64,000 bases of DNA from Vesta saturnalis (lineage: Eukaryota; Arthropoda; Insecta; Coleoptera; Lampyridae). The stretch lies in contig JARFJB010002010.1 in the NCBI GenBank assembly GCA_036346205.1, positions 1,507,001 through 1,571,000 of the forward strand, given 5' to 3'. Both the position numbers and the translations under genes were made by a program. Shown here in pieces: positions 23,661 to 36,729 of the stretch. The first letter of the stretch is position 1. Every line of letters begins with the position of its first letter. Under the pieces are notes generated by a model, which made no database searches, had not been told where the DNA came from, and was given only the letters and a program-made list of their open reading frames with translations.

Positions 23661-25914
23661 AACACAACTGTTAGAAAATGTGAATATATTTAAAGCATTT
23701 AATCAATACCATCGAATTTTAAGTTATTACAGAATAAGTCTTTCAAATACAAGACGAGGATTTAAATAATTAGTGATAAAAATTCTTTCTAACTATCAAA
23801 CCATTGTTAATATAAAAATTTTGTCGTTAACACACTTGAAAATTGATACGGCAACTTTAAATGATATATGTATGGTGTGCATTAATTCGCGTTACAATGG
23901 AAAAGTAACAGAAAATTTACATTGAGATTATTTCTTTACGTAAAGTTCAATCAAATGAATAATTAAAAACAGACTATTAGGATTTAAAGGTAACGTTCAG
24001 TAGAGAAAATAAATTTTACTTATTCTAAATTAAGCCGTTGAGGGTTATTAAATGAACGATTAGTGTGAAATAATAAATCTTAGTTTACGATTAAACAATA
24101 CAATGAGTAAGCTTAATCGAGGGCGTTACCACCAATGGCAATTGTGACACGGTTCGCGTGTTCCTAAAACTATGTGACAATTTCCACGTTTTTTTTTAAA
24201 TTACGTGTTGTGCTTCAGTTAATTAAAACAAAAGTATTACTATAAGGAACTTCCTACATAGGTTAGACATTGTTAAAACCTGTTGCTTTAGGTGTTTGAA
24301 CAGCGAAATGTTCATACTGAAACCGTTTTTTTTTGTATTTACAGAGAGCAGGGCTAGACGAGTTATTGCGTTAGTTGTAAAATGGTAGAAAATTGTAGAA
24401 TATCATTTTCAATATCGCAATATATGTATTAAAGATTTTTTCTGGTTTTTAGTGTCGTTGATCATCAATAATTTTATTCTTAAAGGAGTTATTAAACTTT
24501 GTGTCAAAATTACAACTCACTAATTTATAAAGTTAACAGTAGAATTGAATGTACAATTTAATTCTAGGTCAATAAAACGTATATTGGGATTTTATACAAT
24601 TAAACACTTGGGAAGCTTGAAATAAGTAAAACCTTTCTATATAAATTCATTTGTATGTTTATTTATCTTTTTACTGAAACAGAGAATAATTACTTATAAC
24701 TGCTGTATTCGAAGTTACCTTATTGCCTTATTTGCTATACAGTCGATTCACAATTGCACTTTTGTCTGATTCATTTTAAAGTTAGTAGGCATTTATGAAG
24801 AATTACGAAGCCAAAGGAAGAAGTTCACAAAACCATTATGATGCAAATATTAGGCAGCGTTGTTAATATTTTTAAGCTTCTGTGTATACAAGAATTACTT
24901 AAATGTTTGTTCATTATTTTATATTCAAATAATTTTAATGAGATTAATTAAATAAATCTTAACGTACTTTTTGAAATTTATAGTGAATAATACGAATTTT
25001 GTATAAGAAATTCAGTTAGGAGTTTACTCAGTGAGCAATTATTTTGTTTTCTATGACCATCCAATACCTTTTACTACAAAATTCCGATCGTAATGGCACC
25101 GTATGACATTTATTTTTAATTTTAGAGTAGGTAAATTTTACAACACATCATTTCCTTGGATAAAGTATAATTCAGCATTGATAAGGTATTGCGCGTCATA
25201 AACTTAAGTTTCCTTTACCTTAAACGACGTTAATTGGTGAGCGAGTAGTAAATACGTACGAATTTGAAGGTCTTAATTCACGTAATACAAATACTATTCG
25301 TTTTAAAGTACACGAATCATCTCTCAATCCTCTGGTTTTCATGTAGTACAGGTACCAATCCCTTTCAAATTACACGAATCATCCCTTAATGCTTTAGATT
25401 TTATGTAGAAAACTAAATTGCAAGCAATGAAAGCTGCTAGTAGAATCTGTTTGAAAACGTTTTCAACCACTTGATACCTGACATCGTAAGGAGATTGCGG
25501 AATAAGTACGGATAAACGTCTAATGTTTTTAAGTTACGTGCTTGATATATTATTTCACAACTCCAAGCATAGTTAAATCGTACCAAATACCAGGACAATC
25601 GCTAGTTCATGAGTTCAAAGGCTACTAAGGAGTAAAATAAAGCTCAAATGTATTTTACAGAAACACCTGAATTACTTCAAATCTTCATCCTTCTAAAATC
25701 AATATTTTAAAATTTGCTTTAAAGGGACAATGAAAAATTGATTGTTACCATTAATAGAAGAATTGCATTAAGGCAGATTTGTTATCTGGTACTCAGCATA
25801 ACAATATCTAGCCTCTCTCCAAGATTTTTGTGAATCACTTTACAAAAATAGGAATTTTATCCGTGAATAGTGTTTCAGTTGATTATATCGTTTTGTAAGT
25901 GTTTTAAAACTGTA
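23661..25914. other. No recognised feature
   Basis: AT-rich sequence with no frame above about 60 codons and no repeat that I could match elsewhere in the window. Confidence 0.4.
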
Positions 25915-26110
25915 GTTTCTTATTAGTTGGGTTGATCGGTCTATTTCCACAGTTTTTTGTAACTGTCGTCTCATATTAGTTGAGTTGATCCGTAAAAAAG
26001 GAACTGTGAAAAAATGCCAATCAACTCAACTAGTGTGAGATCATAGTTTCTAAACAAATTTAGTAACGGGGTAGGGCCCCAAAGTCAAACTGTGGAAACA
26101 GGCAGATCAA
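25915..26110. repeat. Cluster of PLE-tail motifs in both orientations
   Basis: The motif GTTGAGTTGATCGGTCTATT, present once in each PLE tail (about 7201 and 18490 in opposite orientation), appears here twice forward and twice inverted within 200 bp, with CAGTTTTT and AACTGTGG flanks. This looks like rearranged tail sequence. Confidence 0.55.
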
Positions 26111-26325
26111 CTCAACTGCATGCAGCACGAACGCAGGGAATGCTGATTTTAGTGTGAATTCGGGAAAATATATTCCGAACAAGTTTCTCCTAACGAATAA
26201 ATTAATAAAATTAAAAACGAGTAACATTGTTTGGTTTTTTATTTTTAATATGGTTAGATGTCAACAAAAATTCAAACGTTGAGTCGCCATTTTCTTTAAA
26301 ATTATTTTTGTTAAATTTGTGAAAA

Positions 26326-26487
26326 ATGGGCGATTCCCAAGGAATTCTGACGCCACATGATATTAAAGAAGCAGCCATTGTATCAGTAGCATTTCAATTC
26401 TGCTACCAACCATACAACCCTCGTTTATGTTGGAAAGTAAAAAACACCGCAGTGCGGGAAACCAAGTTTTCGGTCCATCGGGAGTAA
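26326..26487 (+). CDS. Small unidentified ORF, 53 codons
   Basis: It starts ATGGGCGATTCC after GTGAAAA and ends at TAA 26485-26487. The predicted peptide begins MGDSQGILTPHDIKEAAIVS and is of balanced composition, unlike most short frames around it. I recognise no domain. It may be a first exon, a transposon remnant or chance. Confidence 0.2.
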   Translation: MGDSQGILTPHDIKEAAIVSVAFQFCYQPYNPRLCWKVKNTAVRETKFSVHRE

Positions 26488-27989
26488 CCGGAAAAAACCT
26501 ATTTTAAATCTGTAAGTACAAAAAGTGTATTTACGCATGTTTGCCCTTTTCTTTTAATCTTTGCTTTACTTTTAAAACAGAATTGGTTAAATTTTAATCT
26601 CCTTAAATCGGAGAGTAATTGGGTACGTTCTTTTAACAGCTGTTGATTAACAAAACTATAAGGGTATAATGCGCCTCTTTACAAATATATACAGTTGTAA
26701 AAAAAAAATTTAAATACTTATTTATTACATAACATTAACCAAAAGGAAAACTCCAAACTCGTCCCAGGGTGCTGGCAACTATTAATGCACTGCTCCTACT
26801 CCAGTTATTCAATACCATTTTGATGAAAAATATGTAACTTAAAGAATACGACGCTGTCCTTTATTTGCATAATACTACAATTAAAATGAGAGCTATTTTA
26901 ATTAAATCTATGTATGAGTATTTGAAATTAGTTATTACAACGGATTATTGAACAGGTGAGTATATCAATTATGTACTTTCACGGATTTAGTTAAGAATGT
27001 GCATACAAGATATAAATACAACATGAAAAAGGTTTTCGTACTTATCCAAACTAACAGCAGAGAATGATTTACACACTATTATGTGAATTTAATTGTAATC
27101 TAATGCAAATGATGCTTGTAAGGTATGGTATCTGCGAGAGTATAAGACACAAAGCGCTACTAAATTACTCATGTTTTGAAACCTTACTATCACATAATCA
27201 TACAGTATTATGTATTTTTTTACATAAAAAGAATAAGGAAATATTGCAGGAAGTTTTAAATTAATATTTCCTTTTTAAAGTGGGTGAAGATTCCACCAGG
27301 GTGTTTTCAGTTAGATTGATTTAATTCCATTAGACGGGGAGCTTTAGCAGAGAACTTCTTTATTTTATAATCGGCTAACAGGAACTGAATAGCTTAAATC
27401 AGGTATTCTACGTAATTGGATTATATCTTGGGCACCTTGTTGGTCATGGTTATTTCAAGCCGTGGTATCAAACTCAGTGTCCAAAAAATAAGCGCCTCTA
27501 GATTAATTGCCCCTCAGGGAAAATAGACTGAAAACTGGGACAGCCACAGACGTGGTCTTGGAACCTCATTTGCTACAATGACCGAGCCGGTAGAGCTTTC
27601 AAAATTCTTACTGGGGTGACCAGTACCTCAGAAATAGATTTTTACTCTTAATAATTAGGCTTTGTGTAATACATTGATTTTTTTTGTCTGTATTACGCTT
27701 ATTTTTAAGCGCATGGGTTATAATGATATTATGCTAAGATGCCTGACTTTAGGAAAGTTGTGCTTGGGAATAAGAAGTTTTTTGATGCTTTTATTTTTTT
27801 ACTAGCAACCCACCCACCGCCACAGGTTCTGAATAAAATATTTATTTTTTAATCAAGATGAAAAAGTAAAAATACCAAAACGATCTATAAATAAATTAGA
27901 ATATATAGTTTTTTTAAGAAACCGTTTATTTCTCTCTTAAAAAGGAAATACAAATTAAAGCTTAAAGTAAAAAAATATAATAACTTTGC
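26488..27989. other. No recognised feature
   Basis: Only short frames are present, including 66 codons at 27064-27264 without motifs. A GC-richer patch at 27420-27630 carries no readable domain. Confidence 0.35.
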
Positions 27990-29130
27990 AAAATATTAAG
28001 CTACTTTGAAGGAAAATCTTTTTAGTGTCAAATTTTGGCATTATGGACCTTGAGTATACTTTACTTTTCTCGTCTCTCATAACCACAAACTGTAGGAGAT
28101 GCCTCAGTCACCATTTTGACGGCTTTTTCCACAGCTGTGGCAAGGGTAATCTTTTATATATGAAGTCGATGAATGTTCTGGGTCGTCGACGATTTCTTGT
28201 AGCTGGACTGTTATTGGTGGTTCGGTCCAAAATACATTTTAGCAGTCTAATAGCTCGTAGTATACTTGATCTTTAAAATAAAAAATCGGAACGGTAAAAT
28301 TTTGAAGTTTTCGTTGATTAAGGTCGGTTTTAGCCCTGGCCTTTAAAATTCTGCTATAGGCTAGCTGCCTTATATACCTGCAGTCATCCCAAAACATAGA
28401 CACTATTATATTTTCCGGGTGTCCAAAAAAACCATTTCTATTAATCACTTTGTGAGCAATAATTTTTAAATCATCTGACAAATAACTGCATAGCTCAATG
28501 GTTTTGAAAACATGTTTTGCACCATAAATATATGAAGGTATTCTTTTACTGAAAAACCGCACAGGACTATAAACTTTAATTACAAATGTTACTAACGTAA
28601 TTAAATTTTCAGTTGGATTTGAGTTGCTAATATATAACGTAATGGTCTGTTCGCAGTAATTAACCACCGGGAATGGACTAGTCGGCCTGGGTCACGTTTT
28701 GAGAGAGCTTCGGAGTAGTAACCGTTTTTAATCGCTAAATACATTCCGTGAAGGTATTTTTGATTTCTATTTAATTCGAATTCTGCAAAGTCAAATAATC
28801 ATTAGCTGTCCTTTATAAAAGCTTCAATTTTAGATTTATAGGAAGTAATGTCTTTTCTTTGTCGATATAGCTTAAGATCTTTTCGTTTCTTCTGGTACTT
28901 TTTGATTAGCACCAGAATTCTTTGGTGACTTACTGTTGGTACTGATGCAGATTTCCAAATCTTTTCTATTTTTTGACGAATACTTTCTGAAGCTTCGGAC
29001 ACAAGAAGATTGCGGTTAACCCACTTTGTTCTAGGTTATGCCGAACCCATAAAAAATACTTTATTACATCCAAAAGACTAGGTAAAACCGAACAAACTGT
29101 TCGTGCACCAAAAATCGGTCATTCTATTGC
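27990..29130 (-). pseudogene. Decayed gene of a repetitive arthropod protein family of unknown function
   Basis: Minus-strand pieces line up as one broken protein. They are PSLLDVIKYFLWVRHNLEQ (about 29090-29030); SIRQKIEKIWKSASVPTVS in the frame at 28802-29002; NQKYLHGMYLAI and DPGRLVHSRWL (28680-28790); then the frame at 28239-28667 with NSNPTENLITLVTFVIKVYS and NGFFGHPENIIVSMFWDD and YSRILKARAKTDL. After a stop come TEPPITVQLQEIVDDPEHSS and YPCHS (28240-28110). This order and the phrases FFGHPEN, RILKAR and TEPP-I recall a multicopy insect/aphid protein family that I know only as uncharacterised. No enzyme motif is evident to me. Stops and frameshifts are clear. Confidence 0.5.
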
Positions 29131-30928
29131 ACTTCTTGTGTTTTTACACATTTTAAAATTATCACAAGTAAAAATGGAAAACAAAAGCAAATACGTGCGT
29201 ACACCGCTTACTGCGTACTGGCGTAACAAGACTGGCTACAGGTCGATGGAAGTCCTTACTAAATAGACAATGAAGGGGGAAGATGCGCGTAACAAAGTAC
29301 AATTAATTTACAGGCAAGTGGCCAGTTAGTGACATCCCATGCCATGTGCCAACCAATATTTGATTTTTTTTTTCAAATACTAGCTGCAAAGGCTTTATTG
29401 CTATTAATACTTATTTGTAATAAACGAAAATTATTATATTAGCCTTTCCACGATATTCGAGGAAATAGAATAAAAGTGGCGAGGCGACGGAAAGACGAGC
29501 TACAAAATTTATTTTTTGAGTAATTAGTTATTTTTGCCTTACACAAATTTCTATTTATCAGGCGTGCCGATAAATCAGATAGGTTGTGTGTAGTTTTAAA
29601 ATTCTACATAACAATTATATTTATTATTGTAAAACTTTACGAGCAAGTATTTATGTTACGCTTACATCCACGAGCTGAAGTTAAACAGAAACAATCATTT
29701 TAATTTATTAAATATATGCGTATATTACAGCTGTTGTTTTATTTATTAAGTTTACACATAGTATTAATGCAAATTTTTCGTTTTTTTAATTTTATTCACT
29801 CAATCAACATAACAGCTTGAAGTATTTTAAATTATATTCGCAATGACTTAGCTATGCTGCAAAATTACTTTTTATGTATGTTCATGCTATGCACCTCAAT
29901 ATTTTAATTCTTGTCTTTATGTCCCAGCCTTCTTTTTGAATTATATGTTTGTTACACTGTGTTCCTGCTTTATTCAAAAGATCGACCCGCGAAGAGATAC
30001 TCACTTAAAATAAAAGTGGAAAATTAAAGTTGTGGGTTTGCAAGCTTTAAATTTCTAAACTAGCTACCCGTTTCGACCCCGTTCGTTCATCTCGTCCCAT
30101 CCGGTCCCGTCCTTCCCGCCCCGCCCTGACTGGTCTCGTCGCCTTTCGACAATCACATCCTGTAAAAAATAATTATACCCTTATTTACAATCAAAGCCTG
30201 TACCTTGGTAGTGGCCAATATCCTTACGATACAAATATTTTCTTATAAACTATTTTCAGTTTTGAACAGAATAAAGCGAATCATACATTAATTTCATGAT
30301 TTGTAAAAATTGGCAAGGAGTCTCAATATTAAGAGTAAAAATGATACGATCGAGCTAATTAATTATTCTAACAATTCAGCTTTCATAATTTAAACTTAAT
30401 ATCAACTATCTGTTTAAACCCTTATCTATACCTATCATGCTAACCATTAACTATTATTTAAATTCGAAAGTAGCTCGTGCACCGCTTTCTGTATAACTAA
30501 CCAAGAAAAATTAAAAAAAATTCTTGATGAATGAATAGCGGCAGCACAAAAAATTTTGTGTATCATACGTTCAGAAACTATCTTTGCGAGTTTTCGCAGT
30601 TGCACTCTTCGGCTAACGCCTCGATCCGCAATTCTGTTCATACTCGCAAAATGACCGTTTGTGGCCTAGTGATACAAATAACTGCTAAAAGTAGGGAATG
30701 TTCTAAAAGCAAGACTTCTATCGTCAGCCACAAGAAAAAATAACACCGTATAATAAGAAGAAAGGATTTATTTAAACTCCAAATAATATGAGATTTATGT
30801 AAAAATGATTCATTTTCTTTTAAACGTATTAATTTTATACACGTACAAATGATTTTTAATTTTTACGATAGGCTGGAATCTGAATTAATGACGCTCTCTA
30901 ATTATAACCACTGTTCTAATTACCTATA
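29131..30928. other. Gene-free stretch with a C-rich island
   Basis: There is no credible frame. At about 30065-30150 a pyrimidine/C-rich run (CCCGTCCTTCCCGCCCCGCC and similar short repeats of CGTCC) breaks the surrounding AT-rich composition. Its origin is unknown. Confidence 0.5.
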
Positions 30929-31861
30929 TAGGGTGTCCCACCGATAAGGACTGTGATTGATATGATATGGAAAAGCACGGATAGGGTGATTTCGAAAATT
31001 TACGAAGGTCAGTTGGGCCTACCTTTTTAAAATATTTTCGCGTTTCTGGCACTTTCGGTGTAACCGGATGTCGACAAAAACTTGCTTGTTTTAAGGCGAA
31101 CGCCCTGTATATATTTACAGTTTTGGATTCTAAGTTTAATTTTAGGTCAACTTTGTGTAAGGTTGTCTATACCTAAATTCAGTTATTTTCGAGGTATCTC
31201 CATTTTTATTAAAAAAGTGACAGTTAAGCACCACGTTAAAAATAAATCCTGAACAGTAAATGACCTTTAATTACAAAATTTGCAACAGTAATGATTTAGG
31301 AATGGCTACATCTGAAAATAATTGCATAATGTCTGAGGAACATGCAGGGCCTTCAAAACTTATAAGCGAATTTAAAAAGTTAAGAATTCACAAAATTTGA
31401 TTTTTTCAAGTAGAACACCCAGTATATTATTTATGGTCGAAAGAAGAATTAAATTCTGAATCGAACAATATAAACTTGTATGTACCTATCTTTTAAGGTT
31501 TTCCAGTTATAGTACGTGTAAAAACTGAAGTATTTCACTTTGCCAAGTAGACTGTGAAAATAAAAAAATTAAACAATGCAGCATATCGTCACTACTGAAA
31601 TCGTTAAAATAAGTAACACATGTAAAGACTTTTTAAATTTATTTTTTATTTATTTACAGTGTGAAAGGAGGAAACATTGTTGATGGTGAAAGTAATAAAT
31701 AGAAATGCTGATTCTGTAATATTAACGACCTATACCAATGATTACATGAAATACATAATATATAAAATAACTAGGCTTTCAGTAACTAAACACAAGAAAC
31801 ACAAGAAGTTATAACAGTAGAATAATTTGGTAAACAAAAATAAAAAAAAAATTAATTCGAA

Positions 31862-32920
31862 TTAAACATTTTGACTTTCGCACTCTAAACATTTTTCACA
31901 TCTATTAATTAACTCAGTAGGAGTAGCACGTTTAATGGAACCTTGGAACAAATTCCAAAATGCATCTCTTACTCTCTGCATGCAGTTATCCATTGTTGTT
32001 AATGACGTTTCGTAAACCTTACATTTTATAGCTCCCCTATTGGAGAAATCTAAAACAGTTAGATCGGGAGATCGTGGAGGCCACAAAAAAGGCCAGTCAT
32101 TAGCAATCCATTGGCCATAAAAGTGGTGTGGAGTAGGTTATTAACTAACTGGCCATTATATGGAGGTGCACCATCGTGCTGGTAAAAAATATTTCTATAT
32201 TCCGCCAGGGGTAATCCAGGTGAATGTTATTGAAATTTTGCAGAATCTCTCACCTAAAATACACTATAACTGTAGGTACATAATCACACCAAATATATTT
32301 ACTTACTATTTAAATTTCTAACGGTATAATAAACATTAAACTGCCTACTGTCTTGAAGATTGCGTACCCGAGTGTTGTGATGGATTGGAGTCACTTCAGA
32401 AATAAGAGTTATTACAATTTAGAAGACCATTTTTAGTGAACTCCGTTTCATCTGTCCATATATGTCCATATATATAACTAGAAACGAATTATTCTCCTGG
32501 TACCCCGTGAAAATAAATTTTCAAAATCTTTGTCTTTTAATGAAATCCATTTCTTTCAGCTGTTGTACCATACATATCGAAAATGGCTGAATATTGTGTT
32601 TTCTTAGAATTCTATGTATGGAGCTTTTAGACAAACCAGATTCCAGAGCAGTTTGTCTTAAAGACAGCATTGGAAAAGCTCGAAAGTACCCTTGGATCAC
32701 TATTTCTATATTTTCGTAAACACCTTTTCTTCTTTGGATACCTCCTTTCGTAGTACCAAAATTGCTAACAGTATCTATAGTATTACAGCATGTCGTGATG
32801 GTCTATGGGTATTCGATCAGCAAACGCATCGCAAGTTCTTGTTATAACTTTGTCACATTCTCCATAAATTACAAATAAATTTAAATAATCTTCGTAAGTA
32901 TAATTTAATCGTGGTCGCAT
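31862..32920 (-). pseudogene. Tc1/mariner transposase of element B, decayed
   Basis: The N-terminus starts at 32920 (MRPRLNYTYEDYLNLFVIYG, a typical helix-turn-helix start). The first catalytic D is in WTDETEFTKNGLLNCNNSY (about 32445-32395). The second is in YQHDGAPPYNGQLVNNLLHT (about 32190-32130), and the C-terminal frame 31862-32086 has WPPRSPDLTVLDFS with the third acid. Stops and frameshifts separate these blocks, and LDFFLWG has become LDFSNRG, so it is dead. Orientation and position between long TIRs fit. Confidence 0.85.
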
Positions 32921-33075
32921 CTTTATTAACACTTTGGTGGACAGAAACAAATACTGACGAAGCTTCTGTCAACAAATTTGGCATTCGAGACAAACTAAAT
33001 TTGCAGCCTACTTGGCAAAATGAAATACTTCAGTTTTTACACCTTTTTATAACAGCAAACCTTAAAAGATAAGTG

Positions 33076-34152
33076 CAGTGTTTCCCGATTTCCTTGTTTT
33101 ACTTGTTTTTTAAAGATATCTTTGTTAATATCAAAGCTAGAAGTTTGCAATTTTTACATACACATACTACTTTGCTGACCTAAATTTAATGGCGCAATCG
33201 AAAATTTAGTATCTTCTTTGTTTTGGACTTATAGCCAAACGTCGACATTTCTACACTTTTTTCAAAATCTTATACCTCGCTTAATACTATTATACTAACA
33301 TATTGCGTCAACGGTACTTATATATTGCGAAGTGCCGATTTCAATGGCGTGTTTAGAATTTTTCTAGGGTGTGTGGTTTTTGAGTAATAATATAAATTTT
33401 GTATGTAGGAATCGTAGTTGGCTTGGCAACCATCAGTTGCAGTTCTTTCCTAGCTTTTCAAAAATATAAATATAGACATTCCTGAAAAACATCTTCCAAA
33501 TGTTCTTGTCCCAGCCCGTAATGTTTTGGCAGTGAGAGGAATTACTTAGAAAACCGTTTCTCAAATCATTGTATTGTAATATTCGGTTCGGTGTTATGAC
33601 TGCTACGATCTCCAGATCAGTCAACGCTGGATTTCTTCCTATGGGATTTTCCGAAAAACATAGCTTATCAATGCCTAACTGAATGTTGCAATCCAACAAT
33701 GTGGGAAACGGTTTTCTAAGTAATTTCTCACTGCCAAAACATTATGGGCTGGGGCACAGTCTTGTTGAAAAAAAATTGGAACTTTTTTGAAAAGCTAAGA
33801 AAGAACTGCAGCTGACAGTTGCCAAGCCAACTATGATTACCGTTTAAAAAAATACAGGTTTATATTATTACTCAAAAACCGCAACCCCTAGAAACATTCT
33901 AAGCATGCCACTGACTTCGACACTTCGCAATATATAAATATCGTTGACGAAATATACCAGCATAATAGTATTAAACGAGGTAAAAGCCCTTGAAAAAGTG
34001 TATAAATATCTATGTTTGGCCACAAGTCGAAAACAAAAAAAAATACTAAATTTTTGATTTTCCCTTAAATTTAGATCAACAAAGTAATATGAGGATGTAA
34101 AAACTACAAATTTCTATCTTTAAAAAAGAACTAAAACGAAATCGGAGACACT
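33076..34152. mobile_element. Foldback (palindromic) element, about 1.08 kb
   Basis: The left arm 33076-33560 and right arm 33705-34152 are imperfect inverted copies around a loop of about 145 bp. Examples are CCCGTAATGTTTTGGCAGTG at 33515 against CACTGCCAAAACATTATGGG at 33728, and CAGTGTTTCCCGATTTC at the left end against GAAATCGGAGACACTG at the right. It splits the right TIR of element B. A frame of 88 codons at 33433-33699 (minus) spans arm and loop and has no motif. The target duplication is unclear. Confidence 0.75.
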
Positions 34153-34561
34153 GTACATATTAATTTACATCATTCGATTCAGAATTGAATTCTTCTTTCG
34201 CTTCGAAAAAATCAAGTTTGGTAACCATTATGCAACAATTTTCAGATGTAGCGATGCCTAAATCAATATTCTTGCAAATATTTTAATTAAAAGTCGTCCA
34301 CTGTTTAAGATTCAACATTTTTAATGTGCTGTAACAGGCGCCTTTTTTCTTAAAAAAAGGAGATATCTCGAAAATAACTGAGTTTAGGTATAGACAACTT
34401 TACACAAAGTTTACTTAAAATTGAACGTTACTCCGAAAGTGCCAGAAACGTAAAAATATTTTAAAAGATTAGGCCCTACTGACCTTTATAACTAACCAAA
34501 TGTTCACCCTATACGTACTTTTCCATATCGATCGCGACCCTTCCCGGTGGGACACCCTCTA

Positions 34562-36099
34562 TAAGTACATAAATTCCGTTTATTACGCGATTTCCTTGTG
34601 TGGTTGATGATAGACTGTTACTTTTTAAACATGTCTTTCACTTAAATTACTAGTAAAGTATATTGTGAGAGTCTGAGGCATTTTGGATTGCTGGTTTTAA
34701 TAGTTTAAATTACACATAGGTTGCCCAGATCATTTTATTTTTCATTCCAGGTTCGTTATTTGTGGTGGGTATATTTGCTGTTGTTAATTGAAATTACCAC
34801 CGGTTTGAACAATATGCTAACTCGACAAGCAAACAACACAACAATTTAGGCTAAATAAAAATACAAGAACAATCCAAAATTGCTTTTTTATGACTGTTGT
34901 ATGAACCAAAGTTATTAAAAAGTACACTTTATTTCTATAGAAAGTTTTGGAACTGACCAGACGGTTTATAATTGCAAATAGTTCAACACTTTAATAAGTT
35001 TATAAATAGTTCAAGAGCATTTAAACCGTAATTGTTTTTAATTCTTAACTTAAAAACGGGTGTATATTTTTCACGAGAATACATCTATTGGTATATTTCT
35101 AATTACAAATACAGTTTATTTTTCCATTAGTATAGAAAGTGTAAAGAGAAAACGAGAAAGCTTCTGTCAAGTGTTATAAATGATCCAGAATTTATGTATT
35201 GATTTATAATTTATGTATGCTATAACTAATATTGTAAATAGTGTTATAAATGAACGTAATAGGGTGTAAATTAAAAAAAAAACGAATTAACAACTGAAAA
35301 CTATAAACATAGTTTTTCCACTGAGTAAATTACATCAAATCTTTGCTAGAAGGATCTGATTTATGGTTAATAGATTTCTATTAGTGGCCGTAAAAAAACC
35401 TATAAATCGGCAAACTGCGTGCATTAGCAGAAAGGATCATGGTTAAAACCACGTTACTACCACACCTCTACATTTATTTTTTCGGAAAGTTACATATTTA
35501 AATGTACGGTCATGAGAAAATAATGAAGTGGAACGTCTCTCTAGCAAGTAGTATTTATTTCAATCCTTTAAGAAACTTGTGTGAACTTTTGTCAACATGT
35601 AATTAACACCCATATGCGTGTAATGTAGTGCTTACACGAGTTGGAATAAGACTTAAATTGTTGCTCAGGTACAGTAGGATTAATAAGCTTGATAAAATGG
35701 TATTATCTTTTCATATTCTAAAAGAAACGATATAACAGTAGTGGCTAAGCCACTACTGCTTGTCGTATTTTAAATCATGTAAGTTCGAAGTCAGCACTTG
35801 CACGTCTATGTACTCGATTGTTTACATTAAAAATGGTACGAAACAATATTAGTTGTGATATTAAATAGCACTACGAGGAAATATGACACGAACGAAGTTC
35901 ATAAAAGTGATATTTGTAAACTGTATTTTTCATAACAACAAAAAATGAACCACAGGTGCGGTTATGTTGTAATAAATATTTCTAAATACATTTATTCCTG
36001 TTCAAATGTTGATGTCTATTTTGTTTATACCTGGTTTTGTCGAACAAATCACATTTTGATATATTTTTGTTTTCGTTGACCTCATTACATAACAAAAAC
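34562..36099. other. No gene; one short perfect hairpin
   Basis: The only structure I can point to is CAGTAGTGGCT-A-AGCCACTACTG at 35736-35758, a perfect 11-bp stem with a one-base centre. Otherwise this is AT-rich sequence without long frames. Confidence 0.4.
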
Positions 36100-36201
36100 A
36101 TCCGTGTATGATATGTCATACGATAGGCAAACCTTCTTTTTCATTTCAGACAAAGGCTATACAACCGTACAAACGAAAGAGATGCTGAGGAATGACTGAT
36201 A

Positions 36202-36560
36202 ATGATAGAGGAAATAGAGGAAAATGACGAGGTATTTACAGAAAGTATAGATTTGAACTTATTTCCTCCAGACATGGAAACGGTAGTGACTTAGATGATG
36301 CTCCTAGTGACGATGAGGATCTGCATTCATTTCAGGACAGTAGTAAAAGGGTTTTGAGACAGCCAATGAAATAATAGCAGTAAAGGATACCGAGAAAACT
36401 GTTGTCGATTTAGAAAAACAAGATAGTGATTCCGAAGATGATAGTCGACTACTAGAGTTCGCTACTACGGTATGAACAAAAACTTGAAGAAGGAAACTGA
36501 AGAAAAAAGAAGGAAACTAAAAAACAAAAGCAAAAGTGGGTCGAGAAGGTATTACTACAA
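36202..36560 (+). pseudogene. piggyBac transposase N-terminal region
   Basis: The reading begins MIEEIEENDEVFTESIDLNL and is acidic and serine-rich (SDLDDAPSDDEDLHSFQDSS, then KQDSDSEDDSRLLEF), as is usual for the disordered N-terminus of piggyBac transposases. It ends in a basic stretch with KQKQKWVEK, which normally precedes the dimerisation part. Frameshifts and a TGA break it. The catalytic part appears 6.4 kb downstream. Confidence 0.55.
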
Positions 36561-36729
36561 ATAATGTGATGGTTCTTCCGTCAGCCCTGCTGTTGGGCGT
36601 CAATTTGTGTTAGCCCTTAACGTTTAGATGACATTTGGTGTGTTTTAAATATATACCGCGTTGGTCACCATTTGTAACGGGCGTAAACATGGACCTAATT
36701 ACTTGGTTTGCTTACACATGAGTTGTAAA

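Larger units (their letters stand above)
30929..34559 (-). mobile_element. Tc1/mariner-type element B with about 600-bp inverted ends and a nested palindrome
   Basis: Ends are TA then TAGGGTGTCCCACCG at 30927-30943, and CGGTGGGACACCCTC then TA at the right. Inverted similarity continues through GTTTCTGGCACTTTCGG, GTCTATACCTAAA and GAAAGAAGAATTAAATTCTG to about 31560. On the right side the same sequence runs from 34559 to about 34150, is interrupted by the palindrome at 33076-34152, and resumes at 33075-32995. The transposase pseudogene lies between the arms on the minus strand. Confidence 0.85.

Noticed and set aside
33433..33699. 88-residue minus-strand frame as a gene
   Set aside because: It lies across one arm and the loop of a palindromic element and shows no domain or homology that I recognise.
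35736..35758. Perfect hairpin as a transcription terminator or regulatory site
   Set aside because: It is only 11 bp per arm with a one-base centre and no gene nearby; in a nuclear insect genome this gives no functional reading.
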